The position numbers and the translations under genes are program-made. Shown here piece after piece: positions 23,680-38,613 of a stretch of 64,000 nucleotides of DNA. This DNA comes from Elioraea thermophila (ex Habib et al. 2022) (GTDB lineage: Bacteria > Pseudomonadota > Alphaproteobacteria > Acetobacterales > Acetobacteraceae): assembly GCF_003336755.1 (NCBI RefSeq), contig NZ_QMDI01000002.1, positions 1-64,000 on the forward strand, read 5' to 3'. The stretch's first letter is position 1. Each line of letters opens with the position of its first letter. The notes under the pieces were generated by a model. It ran no database searches, was not told the origin of the DNA, and saw only the letters and a program-made list of their open reading frames with translations.

Positions 23680-24272
23680 GCCGGTTCCGCCACGCGATTG
23701 CGCCCGCGTGCGAGGGCGAGGAAGTTGCTCATCATGGTCGCCCCATGCTCGGAGGCGATGCTCTCGGGGTGGAACTGCACGCCGAAGATGGGGAAGGCGC
23801 GGTGGCGAAGCCCCATGATCAGGCCGTCCTCGTTCCACGCGGTGACGACGAGCGCGTCAGGGAGGCTCGCCCGCTCCACCACCAGTGAGTGGTAGCGCGT
23901 GGCGCGGAACGGGGAAGGGAGCCCGGCGAACAAATCCTCCCCGGCGTGATGCACCCGATCGACCTTGCCGTGCCAGGGCTCGGGCGCGCGCACCACGCGC
24001 CCGCCGAAGGCTTGGCCGATCGCCTGATGGCCGAGGCAGACGCCGAGCACGGCCACCCGCCCGGCAGCGGCGCGGATGAGTTCGAGCGAGATGCCCGCCC
24101 GGTCCGGGTCGCAGGGGCCGGGCGAGATGATGATCGCCTCCGGCTGGCGCGCGAGCGCCTCGGCCACGGTGAGCGCATCGTTGCGCATCACCTCCACGCT
24201 CTCGCCGAGCCCCCCCACCAGGTGGAACAGGTTGAAGGTGAAACTGTCGTAGTTGTCGATCAGCAGGATCAT
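23676..24272 (-). CDS. trpG: Anthranilate synthase glutamine amidotransferase subunit
   Basis: 198 residues starting [20 protein letters not shown]. The class I glutamine amidotransferase triad is visible: Cys in [15 protein letters not shown], and His and Glu in [15 protein letters not shown]. It supplies ammonia to TrpE; PabA-type dual use for folate is possible because no separate pabA is in view. It heads the trpGDC-moaC-moeA run. Its partner trpE lies 4 kb away on the same strand, separated by three + strand genes. Confidence 0.93.
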   Translation of the reverse strand: MILLIDNYDSFTFNLFHLVGGLGESVEVMRNDALTVAEALARQPEAIIISPGPCDPDRAGISLELIRAAAGRVAVLGVCLGHQAIGQAFGGRVVRAPEPWHGKVDRVHHAGEDLFAGLPSPFRATRYHSLVVERASLPDALVVTAWNEDGLIMGLRHRAFPIFGVQFHPESIASEHGATMMSNFLALARGRNRVAEPA

Positions 24273-24369
24273 CGGGTGGCGGAGGATGCGGGCGGGGGCA
24301 AGGCGGGTCAACGGGCGGGGCTCCATCCTCCCCGCTTGTGCGCCGCTACGGCGGTGAGAGGATCCCGCC

Positions 24370-26730
24370 ATGGACGCTGCCCTGCCTCGCCTCTCGCTCG
24401 CCCTCGAAGGCCTCGCCTGCGGGGGGTGTGCGGCGCGGGCGGAACGCACGCTCGCCGCCATCGACGGCGTGGCCTCGGCGTCCGTCTCCTTCGCCACCCG
24501 CACGGCGGACCTCGCCTACGACCCGGGCCGGACGGACACGCGCTCGCTCGCCGAGGCGCTGGCGCGGGCGGGGTTCGGGGTGGCGGAGGAGGTGATCGCG
24601 CTGAAGGTCGCGGGGCTCACCTGCGGCGGTTGCGCGCGCAAGGTGGAGCGGGCTCTTGCCGCCGTGCCCGGGGTGATCGGGGCCTCGGTGAACGCCGCCT
24701 CGGGGCTCGCCGAGGTGCGGGTGGCGCGGGGCGCGGTGGAGCCGGGGGCCCTGATCGCGGCGGTGGAACGGGCGGGCTACCGCGCCGCCCCGCTCGCAGC
24801 CCCGGAGGACGGCCGCGCGTCGGCCGAGCGCCGCCAGCGGGCGCTGCTCGTCCTCTCCCTGCTCGCTGCGGTGCCGTTCCTGGTCGACATGGTCGCGCAT
24901 CTTGCGGGCGGCCATCTGCTGCCCGGCTGGCTCCAGCTCGCGTTGGCCGCCCCCGTGCAGTTCCTGGCCGGAGCGCGGTTCTACGCCGGAACCTGGCGCG
25001 CGCTGAGGGCCCGCGCCGGCACGATGGACCAGCTCGTCGCACTCGGCACCACGGCGGCCTTCGCCCTCTCGGCCTGGCACCTCGTTGCGGGCGGGCCCCT
25101 CTACTTCGAGGCGTCCGTCCTCGTCATCGCCTTCGTCCTCTTCGGCAAGGCGCTCGAGGAGCGGGCGAAACGATCCGCCGCCGCCGCGATCGAGGCGCTC
25201 GCACGGCTTCGCCCGGCCGAAGCCGTGCGGCTCGAAGCGGAGGGGCGCGAGCGCCGCGTGCCTGTCTCCGCGCTCCGCCCCGGCGACCTGATCCGCGTCC
25301 GCCCCGGCGAGGCCTTCCCCGCCGACGGCGTGATCGCGGAGGGCGAGACGGAGGCTGACGAGAGCCTGGTGACGGGGGAAAGCCTGCCGGTGCCGAAACG
25401 GCTCGGCGACGCGGTGGTAGCGGGGGCGGTGAACGGCTCGGGATCGGTGGTGGTGCGGGTCTCCGCCGTCGGCGAGGGGACTCTGCTCGGCCGCATCCTC
25501 GCGCGCGTGCGGGCGGCCCAGGCAAGCAAGGCCCCCGTGCAGGCGCTGGTCGATCGCGTGGCCGCCGTCTTCGTCCCAGCGGTGCTTTTGCTGGCCCTCG
25601 CCACCCTGGTCTGCTGGCTGGCCGCCGGGGCAGGGGTCGACCGCGCCGTGGTCACCGCCGTCTCCGTGCTCGTCGTTGCCTGCCCCTGCGCCCTTGGCTT
25701 GGCCACTCCGGCTGCCCTGGTCGCGGGCGTCGGGGCAGCGGCGCGACGGGGCATCCTCATCCGTGACGCCGCCACCCTGGAACGGGCGCGAGGGCTGGAC
25801 ACGGTGGTGTTCGACAAGACGGGCACGCTGACCGAAGGCAAACCCGAGGTGGTGGCGGTGAGGGGGGAGGATGGCGTGCTCGCCCTCGCCGCCGCCCTGC
25901 AGACGGCGAGCGCCCATCCCTTCGCGTCGGCGATCCTGCGCGCCGCCGAGCGCGCCGGGGCGATCGTGCCACCCGTCGCTGAGGCACGCACCGTGCCCGG
26001 CCAAGGTGTGCGCGGGGTCGTCGACGGGCGGGAGGTCGGGCTGGGGAATGCCCGCCTCGCCGCTGCCTTCGCCGCCGACTTGGCTCCGTTCGGCTCGTTC
26101 GTGCGCGAGGCGGAGGGGCAAGGGGCGACCGTGGTGTTCCTGGTCGAGCCGGGGCGCGCCCTTGGCGCGATCGCGCTCGCCGACCCGATCCGTCCGCGCG
26201 CGGCCGAGGCGGTGGCGCAGATGCGCGCGCTCGGGTGCGAGCCCATCCTGCTCACCGGAGATGCAGTGGCGCCGGCCCGCGCCGTGGCGGATGCGGTGGG
26301 GATCGCGCGGATCGAGGCGGAGGTCGATCCGGAGGCGAAGGCGGACCGCATCGCCGGCCTGCGTCGCGCCGGCCGATGCGTGGCCATGGTCGGCGACGGC
26401 GTGAACGACACCGCGGCCCTGGCCGAGGCCGATCTCGGTATCGCCATGGGTGGGGGGGCGGATTCGGCCCTTGCCGCCGCCCCCGTCGCGCTGCTGCGGC
26501 CCGATCCGGTGCTGGCGGCTGAGGCGATCGCGCTCGCGCGGGCGACTCTGGCGACGGTGCGCGGCAACCTCGTCTTCGCCTTCGCCTACAACGTCGCCGC
26601 CCTGCCGCTCGCCGCCGCCGGCTACCTTTCGCCCGCCGTGGCAGGGGCGGCGATGGCGCTCTCCTCCGTCTCGGTGGTGGGCAACGCGGTACTGCTCGCG
26701 CGCCGCGGCCGCGCTATCGGGATGGGGTGA
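24370..26730 (+). CDS. copA: Copper-exporting P1B-type ATPase
   Basis: 786 residues. Two N-terminal heavy-metal-associated domains carry CxxC (LACGGCAAR near 20, LTCGGCARK near 86). The ATPase core shows TGES ([12 protein letters not shown]), the CPC transmembrane metal site in [13 protein letters not shown] near 437, [12 protein letters not shown] near 482 (phosphorylated Asp), the SAHPFAS His-Pro motif, and [20 protein letters not shown]. The CPC motif plus CxxC domains indicate Cu(I) (or Ag) export. No CueR-type regulator or chaperone gene is adjacent. Together with the next two genes it interrupts the trp cluster. Confidence 0.92.
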   Translation: MDAALPRLSLALEGLACGGCAARAERTLAAIDGVASASVSFATRTADLAYDPGRTDTRSLAEALARAGFGVAEEVIALKVAGLTCGGCARKVERALAAVPGVIGASVNAASGLAEVRVARGAVEPGALIAAVERAGYRAAPLAAPEDGRASAERRQRALLVLSLLAAVPFLVDMVAHLAGGHLLPGWLQLALAAPVQFLAGARFYAGTWRALRARAGTMDQLVALGTTAAFALSAWHLVAGGPLYFEASVLVIAFVLFGKALEERAKRSAAAAIEALARLRPAEAVRLEAEGRERRVPVSALRPGDLIRVRPGEAFPADGVIAEGETEADESLVTGESLPVPKRLGDAVVAGAVNGSGSVVVRVSAVGEGTLLGRILARVRAAQASKAPVQALVDRVAAVFVPAVLLLALATLVCWLAAGAGVDRAVVTAVSVLVVACPCALGLATPAALVAGVGAAARRGILIRDAATLERARGLDTVVFDKTGTLTEGKPEVVAVRGEDGVLALAAALQTASAHPFASAILRAAERAGAIVPPVAEARTVPGQGVRGVVDGREVGLGNARLAAAFAADLAPFGSFVREAEGQGATVVFLVEPGRALGAIALADPIRPRAAEAVAQMRALGCEPILLTGDAVAPARAVADAVGIARIEAEVDPEAKADRIAGLRRAGRCVAMVGDGVNDTAALAEADLGIAMGGGADSALAAAPVALLRPDPVLAAEAIALARATLATVRGNLVFAFAYNVAALPLAAAGYLSPAVAGAAMALSSVSVVGNAVLLARRGRAIGMG

Positions 26731-26984
26731 GCCGCCGTCCGAGTCGCCGTCCGCCCGCCTCAGCCCGCGCCCGGGTCGCCGAGCGACCCGCCAGGCGGTC
26801 GGCCGAGCGGCCGGCACGGGCGCGCCGCGGCAGGGCGCGCCGCACGCCGTTGCGGGTGGCGCGGGCGCTGACGGGGCTTGGCCGGCGCGGCCGGCGGCTG
26901 CTCATCCTGCTCCTGCTCGGCGCCCTGTTCGCCTACCCGGGCGCCTTCCTCGCCGATGCGCTGCTGCAGCTGATTTTCGGCTGA
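26727..26984 (+). CDS. Small basic single-membrane-segment protein
   Basis: 85 residues with a GTG start overlapping the copper ATPase stop by 4 nt (GTGA). The first 55 residues are extremely rich in Arg (repeated R-R/A-R/P runs). They are followed by a hydrophobic stretch, LLILLLLGALFAYPGAFLADALLQLIF, likely one membrane segment. It matches no family I recognise. The 4-nt overlap and conserved-looking hydrophobic tail argue for a real, translationally coupled gene. GC-rich Arg codons could also create a chance open frame, so existence is uncertain. Confidence 0.45.
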   Translation: MSRRPSRRPPASARARVAERPARRSAERPARARRGRARRTPLRVARALTGLGRRGRRLLILLLLGALFAYPGAFLADALLQLIFG

Positions 26985-27024
26985 GCCCGCCGCGGCGAGG
27001 GGGCGGGGGTGCCGTCGTCGAACG

Positions 27025-27045
27025 TCCGGCTTACAGTAAGCCGGA
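27025..27045. promoter_or_regulatory. Perfect 9-bp inverted repeat in front of the amidase gene
   Basis: TCCGGCTTA and TAAGCCGGA flank CAG, making a 21-bp near-complete palindrome that ends 17 nt before the amidase ATG, just upstream of its GAGGAGG Shine-Dalgarno. It could be an operator for a dimeric repressor or a 5' leader hairpin. Confidence 0.5.
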
Positions 27046-27062
27046 ATCGAGGAGGACGCGCG

Positions 27063-28283
27063 ATGGCGAAGACCGAGACGGCGGCAAGCGTGGCGGACCG
27101 GAACGATCCCGTCGGCGCCTTCGTCCCGGGCGAGCGGATCACGCTTCCCGGCGCGGCCTCGGGGCCGCTCGCCGGCCTCACCTTCGGCGCCAAGGACGTG
27201 TTCGACATCGCGGGCCACGTCACCGGCTACGGCAACCCGGACTGGGCGCGCACCCATCCGCCGGCTCTGGTCACCGCTCCGGCAGTGACGATGCTGTGCG
27301 AGGCGGGCGCCGACCTCGTCGGCCGGACGAAGACGGTGGAGCTGGCCGCCGGGCTCACGGGCGAGAACCTCTGGTACGGGACGCCGAAGAACCCGGTCTG
27401 CCCCGATCGTTTTCCGGGTGGATCGTCCTGCGGCTCCGCCGCCGGCTGCGCGGCGGGGCTGTTCGACATCGGGCTCGGCTCCGACACCGCCGGATCGGTG
27501 CGCATCCCGGCCTCCTACTGCGGCCTTTACGGCTTCCGCCCGAGCTGGGGAGCGGTGAACGCCTGCGGGGTTATGCCGCTGGCGCCCAGCTTCGACACGG
27601 TGGGCTGGTTCGCGCGTTCGCCCTCCGTGCTGCGCCGGGTGGGCGAGGTGCTGCTGCCGGCGGGCGGCGAGGGGTCGCTCGGGCCCCTGCTCAAGCCCGA
27701 GGAGGCGTGGATGAACGCCGAACCCGCGGTGGCGCAGGCGCTGTCGCTCGCGCTCGAGCGGCTGGAGGCGCGGTTCGGCCGTTCGGTGCAGGTCGAGGTC
27801 GCGATCGAGGGGCTGCACGCCTGGTTCGATGCGTTCCGGGCCTGCAACAACGAGGAGAACCTGGCCGCACTCGGGCCCTGGGTCGCCTCCGTGCAGCCGA
27901 AGCTTTCGCCGGCGGTGGCGCAGCGCTTCGAACTCGCCCGCCACCAGACGCCGCAGAAGAGCGCGTGGGCGCGCGCCTTCCGCGCCCAGGCCTCTTTCCG
28001 GCTGCGGGGTCTGCTCGGGGGCGGCGCGGTGCTCGTCTTTCCCACCTCGCCCATCCCGGCACCGCTGCTCACCGCCACGCCCCAGGAGATCATGGAGGTG
28101 CGGGAGCGCACGATCGGCGTCACCGCCTTCGCCGGCTTCGCCGGGGCGTGCGAGGTGACGATCCCGGCGGCGAAGGTTGACGGGGCGCCGGTGGGGTTGA
28201 GCCTGCTCGCCGCGCCGGGGCGCGACCGCGCCCTGCTCGCGCTGGCCGAAGCGGTGGCGGAGGCGCTGGCGCTCGAAGCCTGA
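27063..28283 (+). CDS. Amidase-signature-family hydrolase
   Basis: 406 residues, ATG 27063 after GAGGAGG. The Ser-cisSer-Lys triad region is recognisable: Lys in LTFGAKDVFDIAG, then FPGGSSCGSAAGCAAGL and GLGSDTAGSVRIPASYCGLYGFRPS, the amidase signature (usually GGSSGGSAA; here the first Gly after the serines is Cys). It hydrolyses an amide, but the substrate cannot be told. The length of about 400 fits the short amidase/allophanate-hydrolase-like group. It converges on trpE with a 4-nt gap. Confidence 0.85.
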   Translation: MAKTETAASVADRNDPVGAFVPGERITLPGAASGPLAGLTFGAKDVFDIAGHVTGYGNPDWARTHPPALVTAPAVTMLCEAGADLVGRTKTVELAAGLTGENLWYGTPKNPVCPDRFPGGSSCGSAAGCAAGLFDIGLGSDTAGSVRIPASYCGLYGFRPSWGAVNACGVMPLAPSFDTVGWFARSPSVLRRVGEVLLPAGGEGSLGPLLKPEEAWMNAEPAVAQALSLALERLEARFGRSVQVEVAIEGLHAWFDAFRACNNEENLAALGPWVASVQPKLSPAVAQRFELARHQTPQKSAWARAFRAQASFRLRGLLGGGAVLVFPTSPIPAPLLTATPQEIMEVRERTIGVTAFAGFAGACEVTIPAAKVDGAPVGLSLLAAPGRDRALLALAEAVAEALALEA

Positions 28284-28287
28284 GCGG

Positions 28288-29802
28288 TCAGCGTCCTGCC
28301 CCGGCGGCGAAGCGCACCGCTTCCTCCGCCGCGCGGATCAGCGCCCGCGCCTTGGCCACCGTCTCGCGCCATTCGCCCTCAGGGTCGGAATCCGCCACCA
28401 CGCCCGCCCCGGCCTGCACATACATCACCCGATCCTTAACCACCGCCGTGCGCAGCGCGATCGCGGTGTCCATCTCGCCGTTCGCAGCGAAGTAGCCCAC
28501 ACAGCCGGCGTAGAGCCCGCGCCGTTCCGGTTCGAGCTCCTCGATGATCTCCATGGCCCGCACCTTCGGCGCCCCCGACAGCGTGCCGGCGGGAAACCCC
28601 GCCATCAGCGCATCGACCGCGTCGCACCCCGCCCGCAGCCGGCCTTCGACATGCGAGGAGATGTGCATGACGTGGGAATAGCGCTCGACGACGAATTGTT
28701 CCTTCACCGTCACGGTGCCGACCTCCGCCACCCGGCCGACATCGTTGCGCCCGAGGTCGAGCAGCATCAGATGCTCGGCCCTCTCCTTCGGGTCGGCGAG
28801 CAGTTCGCGCTCGAGCCGCTGGTCCTCCTCGTGCGTCGCCCCCCGCGGCCGCGTGCCGGCGAGCGGGCGGATGGTGACGGTGCCGTCGCGCAGCCGGACC
28901 ATGATCTCGGGCGAGGAGCCCACCACCGCGAAACCGCCGAAATCGAGGAAGAACAGGAAGGGCGACGGGTTGAGGCGACGCAAGCTGCGGTAGAGCGCGA
29001 AGGGAGGAAGGGAAAAGGGGACGGCGAAGCGCTGGCTGAGCACGATCTGGAAGGCATCGCCGGCCCGGATGTACTCCTTGGCTCGCTCCACCGCCGCAAC
29101 GAACGCCTCGCGCGTCATGTTGGAGGCGACCTGGCCGAGATCGGGGCTCGCTGGCCGGGCGGCGGGTGGGGGCGGCAGCGGGCGGGCGAGGGCGGCGGCG
29201 GCGGCGGCGAGCCGGGCCTCGGCGGCCTCGCGCGCCTGGTCGGCCGTCACCCCCGGGGCGGGGCGGACGGGGGTGGCGAAGGTGAGGGTGTCGAGCACCG
29301 TGTCGAACACGGCCACCACCGTGGGGCGAAGCAGGATGCCGTCCGGCAGGCCCAGGGGGTCGGGATTGGTCTCGGGGATCCGTTCGATGCGGCGGACGAA
29401 GTCGTAGCCGAGATAGCCGACGAGAGCGGCACTCATCGGCGGCAGGCCGGGCGGAATCTCAACGCGGCTTTCGGCGATCAGGCGACGGAGCGAGGCGAGC
29501 GCGCCCACCTCCTCCGCCCGCCAGCCCTCCGGGTCGGTCAGCGCGAAGCGGTTGATCTCGGCGCGGTCGCCGCGCACGCGCCAGACGAGATCGGGGTCGA
29601 GCATGATGATGGAGTAGCGCCCGCGCGCCGCCCCGCCTTCCACGCTCTCCAGCAGCACCGCGTTCGGTCGGCCCGAGGCGAGCTTGAGGAAGGCGGAGAC
29701 GGGGGTCTCGAGGTCGGAGACCGTGGTCGTCCAGAGCAGTTGCGGCCGGCCCGCCTCATAGGTGGTGCGGAACGCGTCGCGGTCGGGCGGGGAGGGTGTC
29801 AC
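28288..29802 (-). CDS. trpE: Anthranilate synthase component I
   Basis: 504 residues with a GTG start that overlaps the ppiD stop (GTGA). The N-terminal LLES followed ten residues later by Ser (LLESVEGGAARGRYS) is the tryptophan feedback-binding motif, which favours TrpE over PabB. The catalytic C-terminal domain has the FQIVLSQRF block, SPEIMVRLRDGTVTIRPLAGTRPRG, DLGRNDVGRVAEVG and GTLSGAPKVRAMEIIEELEP. It forms anthranilate from chorismate with TrpG. It is cotranscribed behind ppiD and physically split from trpGDC by the copper ATPase-amidase insert. Confidence 0.94.
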   Translation of the reverse strand: MTPSPPDRDAFRTTYEAGRPQLLWTTTVSDLETPVSAFLKLASGRPNAVLLESVEGGAARGRYSIIMLDPDLVWRVRGDRAEINRFALTDPEGWRAEEVGALASLRRLIAESRVEIPPGLPPMSAALVGYLGYDFVRRIERIPETNPDPLGLPDGILLRPTVVAVFDTVLDTLTFATPVRPAPGVTADQAREAAEARLAAAAAALARPLPPPPAARPASPDLGQVASNMTREAFVAAVERAKEYIRAGDAFQIVLSQRFAVPFSLPPFALYRSLRRLNPSPFLFFLDFGGFAVVGSSPEIMVRLRDGTVTIRPLAGTRPRGATHEEDQRLERELLADPKERAEHLMLLDLGRNDVGRVAEVGTVTVKEQFVVERYSHVMHISSHVEGRLRAGCDAVDALMAGFPAGTLSGAPKVRAMEIIEELEPERRGLYAGCVGYFAANGEMDTAIALRTAVVKDRVMYVQAGAGVVADSDPEGEWRETVAKARALIRAAEEAVRFAAGAGR

Positions 29803-31688
29803 GGCGCGTCGCCCGCGATGAGCCGCGTGGCGTTGGCGTCGATCCGCACCCCCGCCCGCGTGCGCAGGGCCTCGAGGAACTGCGCCTCGAGATCGTCCGC
29901 GATCGCGCCCGCGATCTCGCGCGCGATGCGCTCGCGCCCGGCGCGGTCGTCACCTGCGGCCTCGATGGCCACCACGGAACCAACCAGGAAGCCCGCGGGC
30001 ATCTCGATCATCGTCGCCTCGCCGCGGGCGAGCGCGAACAGGGCCTGCGTCATCTGCGGCGGCGGTGCGCCGGCTTCGGCCCCGTCGCGGCGGAAGGGGG
30101 GCGTGCGGCGCGGCGTCCAGCCGCGGCGGCGGGCGGCCTCGTCCAGCGCCACACCCTCGCGCACCGCGGCGAGCAGGGCCGCCGCCTCCTCCTCCATCGC
30201 GCGCCGGCGCTGCTCGCGCTCCCAGGAGGCGCGCACCTCGGTCGCGACCGCATCGAAGGGGCGCAGAGCGGGCGGCGTGATGCCGTCGAGGCGGAGCGCA
30301 TAGAACGAGCCGTCGCGGGCCTCCGTCAGGCGGGGGATGGCGCCGGGACCGGCCTCGAAGGCGCCCTGCAACGCCTCCTCGGGCAGCCCGTCGAGGTCGA
30401 GCGGCTCGCCGTCGGGCCCGCGCCCGGCGGCGTCGATGGCGGCGAACGAGAGCAGACGAAGCCCATGCGCGCGCGCAACCTGCTCGAGCGTCATGCCGGC
30501 CGCGATCGAATCCTCCACCCGGTTGGCGCGGGCGTAGATCAGGTCCGCCGCCCGCTCGCGGGCGAGCTGCGCCTTCAGCTCCTCCCGCACCTCGTCGAAG
30601 GCGCGCTCGGTCGCCGGTTCGATCTCCTCCACCCGCACCACGTGCCAGCCGAAGGGGCTGCGGATCGGCTCGCTCACCCGCCCCGCGGGCAGGGCGAAGG
30701 CGGCGGCGGCCAGCGCGGGCAGCGGCACCTCGTCGCGGGAGAGCCGCCCGAGCACCCCGGCGGTGCCCCCCGAGGCCTCGGCCTCGGCGACGATGTTCGC
30801 CATTGGCGCGCCGGCCGCCCAGGCTTCGGCGATCGCCCGTGCCCGCTCCTCGTCGCGCACGACCACCTGGGCGATGACGCGCCGCTCCGGCGACGAGAAC
30901 TCGCCCCGCCTTTCCTCGTAGGCGGTGCGCAGAGCCGCCTCTGGGATCTCGATCTCGCGCGCGACGTCCTCGAGCGTGAGCAGGAGGAAGGTCAACGCGC
31001 GGTATTCGGGGGCGGTGAACAGGTCCGGGTTGTTCTCGTAGTGGCGCCTCAGTTGCTCCTCGGTCGGTTCGGGCGGGGCGGGGGCGGCGACGAAGGGGAG
31101 CTCGACCAGATCCGCCACCCGCCGTTCGTTGCGATAGGCGAAGAGCGCGGCGGCCAGCGCATCCGGGGCAAGCGCGCCGACGCGGACCGAGCCCACCACT
31201 TGCCCGCGCGCGAGATCCCCGCGCAAGAGTTCGAGGAAGCGCTGCTCGGTCAGCCCCTGGTTGCGCAGGAAGGCCTGGAACTGCACGCGCGAGAACCGAC
31301 CGTCCGCGCCGCGGAACACCTCGGCGGCGAACACCGCCTCGCGCAGGGCGTCATCGGGCACCACCACGCCGATCCGCTCGGCCTCGAGATCGAGCGCACG
31401 CAGTGCGGTGAGCCGCCCGAGGGCCGCTTCCGCGATCGCTTGGCGGATGGGGCCGGTCGGCTCGAACTGCCCCCCGAGCGAACGGCGCAGCTGGGCGAGT
31501 TCGCGCTGATAGGCCTCGGTCGCCTCGGCGAGCGAGACCGTGGCGTCGCCGACACGCGCCACCGTCCGCTCACGCCCGCCGCTCGTGACGAAGTCACCGA
31601 TGCCCCACACCGCGAAGGAGGCGATGAGCAGCAGGAACAGGGCCTTGACGATCCAGCTGTTCAGCGAGTTGCGGATCGCGGCGAGCAT
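29799..31688 (-). CDS. ppiD: PpiD-like periplasmic folding factor
   Basis: 629 residues from ATG 31688. [21 protein letters not shown] is a membrane anchor at the N-terminus, followed by a SurA_N-like chaperone region ([22 protein letters not shown]) and a parvulin-type prolyl isomerase block ([19 protein letters not shown] to [16 protein letters not shown]). A second, degenerate segment follows. It sits in the inner membrane facing the periplasm and helps exported proteins fold. Placement directly before trpE is common in alphaproteobacteria. It is divergent from tpiA across about 125 nt. Confidence 0.88.
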   Translation of the reverse strand: MLAAIRNSLNSWIVKALFLLLIASFAVWGIGDFVTSGGRERTVARVGDATVSLAEATEAYQRELAQLRRSLGGQFEPTGPIRQAIAEAALGRLTALRALDLEAERIGVVVPDDALREAVFAAEVFRGADGRFSRVQFQAFLRNQGLTEQRFLELLRGDLARGQVVGSVRVGALAPDALAAALFAYRNERRVADLVELPFVAAPAPPEPTEEQLRRHYENNPDLFTAPEYRALTFLLLTLEDVAREIEIPEAALRTAYEERRGEFSSPERRVIAQVVVRDEERARAIAEAWAAGAPMANIVAEAEASGGTAGVLGRLSRDEVPLPALAAAAFALPAGRVSEPIRSPFGWHVVRVEEIEPATERAFDEVREELKAQLARERAADLIYARANRVEDSIAAGMTLEQVARAHGLRLLSFAAIDAAGRGPDGEPLDLDGLPEEALQGAFEAGPGAIPRLTEARDGSFYALRLDGITPPALRPFDAVATEVRASWEREQRRRAMEEEAAALLAAVREGVALDEAARRRGWTPRRTPPFRRDGAEAGAPPPQMTQALFALARGEATMIEMPAGFLVGSVVAIEAAGDDRAGRERIAREIAGAIADDLEAQFLEALRTRAGVRIDANATRLIAGDAP

Positions 31689-31813
31689 CGGGGTGGGGGT
31701 CTCCGGGCGGCTTCGGGCGGCGGACCCTACAGAAGGGGGGAAAGGGGCGCAACGCAGGGGGTTGCGGAGCCCCCGCCGCCGTGGAAAGGGCGCAGGCCGA
31801 AGGAGGAACCGCG

Positions 31814-32569
31814 ATGCGCCCATTGATCGCCGGCAATTGGAAGATGAACGGGCTCGGAGCCGAGGGGGTTGCGCTGGCCCGGGCCGTGCGCGAGGGCCTG
31901 GGCGATGGAAACGGGGTGGACGTGCTGCTCTGCCCGCCCTTCACCCTGATCGAGCGGGTGGCACGCGCGGTCGCCGGCTCGGCGATCGCGGTCGGCGGGC
32001 AGGACTGCCACCCGAAGGCCTCGGGGGCGCATACGGGCGATGTGTCGGCGCCGATGCTGAAGGATGCCGGAGCGTCCTTCGTCATTCTCGGCCACTCGGA
32101 GCGGCGGGCCGACCACGGCGAGACCGATGCCCTCGTGCGCGCCAAGGCGGAGGCGGCGGTGGCTGCCGGGCTTACCCCGATCGTTTGCGTGGGCGAGACG
32201 CTCGCCGAACGCGACGCCGGTCGTGCCGAGGCGGTGGTCGAAGCGCAACTTGCCGGCAGCCTGCCCGAGGGCTTCGCTCGGGCCGGAGGGGTGGTCGCGT
32301 ACGAGCCGGTGTGGGCGATCGGCACCGGGCGCACGCCGTCAGAGGCCGACATCGCCGCCATGCACGCCGCCATCCGCGCCCGCCTGGTCGCCCGGTTCGG
32401 CGCAGCGGGGCGGGGTGTGCGCATCCTCTACGGGGGGTCGGTGAAGGCGGCGAACGCGAAACCGATCCTCGCCGTGCCGGAGGTGGGGGGCGCGCTGGTC
32501 GGTGGCGCCTCGCTGCAGGCGGCGGAGTTCCTCGCCATCATCGCCGCCGCCCCCGTCGCCGTGGCGTGA
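31814..32569 (+). CDS. tpiA: Triosephosphate isomerase
   Basis: 251 residues from ATG 31814 (after AGGAGG), giving the canonical start [14 protein letters not shown]. The catalytic residues are present: Lys in NWKMN, His in ILGHSERR, Glu in [12 protein letters not shown], and the phosphate loop [10 protein letters not shown]. Interconverts dihydroxyacetone phosphate and glyceraldehyde 3-phosphate. It heads the + strand run tpiA-secG-pyrG-kdsA. A GGGGG...CCCCC hairpin lies in the leader at about 31757-31775. Confidence 0.96.
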   Translation: MRPLIAGNWKMNGLGAEGVALARAVREGLGDGNGVDVLLCPPFTLIERVARAVAGSAIAVGGQDCHPKASGAHTGDVSAPMLKDAGASFVILGHSERRADHGETDALVRAKAEAAVAAGLTPIVCVGETLAERDAGRAEAVVEAQLAGSLPEGFARAGGVVAYEPVWAIGTGRTPSEADIAAMHAAIRARLVARFGAAGRGVRILYGGSVKAANAKPILAVPEVGGALVGGASLQAAEFLAIIAAAPVAVA

Positions 32570-32634
32570 GCAGAGGCGGGGTGGCGCGGCGGGGCAGGCG
32601 GCGCTAGAAGCGGCCGCGGCAGCCCGGGGTCGCC

Positions 32635-32952
32635 ATGTTCACCGTCCTTCTCATCCTCCACCTTCTCGTCACCATCGCGCTCATCGTCGTCGTGCTCCTG
32701 CAGAGGAGCGAAGGCGGGGGGCTCGGCATCGGTAGCTCGGGGGGCTTGGGCGCCTTCATGGGCGGGCGCGGCACCGCCAACCTGCTCACCCGCACCACAG
32801 CCGTTTTGGGGACGTTGTTCTTCGCGCTCAGCCTCGCGCTCGCGCTCATCAATCAGAGCGGCCGCCAGGCGCCGTCCTTGCTCGATTCGCCCCCACCGAC
32901 CGCGCCGGTGGCCCCGGCCCCCGCTCCCCCGCCGATCGTCCCGATCAACTGA
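32635..32952 (+). CDS. secG: Protein-export membrane protein SecG
   Basis: 105 residues. Two hydrophobic segments (VLLILHLLVTIALIVVVLLQ and LTRTTAVLGTLFFALSLALAL) flank the cytosolic loop RSEGGGLGIGSSGGLGAFMG, which is the SecG signature. A Pro/Ala-rich tail follows. Auxiliary subunit of the SecYEG translocon. tpiA-secG-pyrG is a conserved order. Confidence 0.93.
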   Translation: MFTVLLILHLLVTIALIVVVLLQRSEGGGLGIGSSGGLGAFMGGRGTANLLTRTTAVLGTLFFALSLALALINQSGRQAPSLLDSPPPTAPVAPAPAPPPIVPIN

Positions 32953-35522
<2,570 letters not shown>

Positions 35523-35540
35523 GCGAGCACGTGCGCGGCG

Positions 35541-38068
<2,528 letters not shown>

Positions 38069-38111
38069 CGCGGCTTGCCCCGACGCGGCGCGGGGTGCTT
38101 TTCTCGCCGCC

Positions 38112-38441
38112 ATGGCACTCGCGCGCGAGGTGAAGTCACTGCTGTTCGGCGTGATCCCGCCTCTGGTCGGGCTCGCGCTCGTCGCCTTCTTCGCCTGGCA
38201 CACGCTGCACGGCACGCGGGGGCTGATCGCGCTCGCCCAGATCAAGGAGGAGATCGCGCGCGCCCGCACCGAGCTTGCCCGGCTGGAAGCGGAGCAGGCG
38301 CGGGCCGAGCGCCGCGTCTCCTCGCTTCGCCCCGGCAGCCTCGATCGCGACGCGCTGGATGAGCGGGCGCGGCTGATGCTGAACCTCGCCGCCCCCGACG
38401 AGATCGTCATCCCCTACGGCCCCGGCCGGCGCCTCTACTGA
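38112..38441 (+). CDS. ftsB: FtsB/DivIC-type septum formation initiator
   Basis: 109 residues. One N-terminal membrane segment (LLFGVIPPLVGLALVAFFAW) is followed by a coiled coil (QIKEEIARARTELARLEAEQ) and the short conserved end LDERARLMLNLAAPDEIVI. This is the bitopic FtsB layout; the protein links FtsQ and FtsL in the divisome. The eno-ftsB-pdh order is usual in alphaproteobacteria. No other division gene is nearby. The 170 nt that follow hold no gene. Confidence 0.85.
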   Translation: MALAREVKSLLFGVIPPLVGLALVAFFAWHTLHGTRGLIALAQIKEEIARARTELARLEAEQARAERRVSSLRPGSLDRDALDERARLMLNLAAPDEIVIPYGPGRRLY

Positions 38442-38613
38442 TTTTTCTCCCGACCCGGCACCGCGCGCACGTTTCACAACGCAACGCGCCGGTTTCGCGA
38501 TCGGGTGTTGCGCGAAGGCGGGCCGAAGGGAAACGCGTTCCTCGCGACTTGCCGGAAGCGGGCCGAAGCGGTTAGGTCGCCCCGGTGCGCGCCGCCGCGT
38601 TCGGGGAGGGATC

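Noticed and set aside
23680-23838. Longer N-terminal extension of trpD (and similar for moeA, lexA, pyrG, ppiD)
   Set aside because: The extensions overlap upstream genes and have no homology; the internal ATG starts match the family N-termini and overlaps.
31741-31800. Rho-independent terminator between ppiD and tpiA
   Set aside because: A GGGGG/CCCCC hairpin exists, but no T-run follows and the two genes are divergent, so a terminator makes little sense here.
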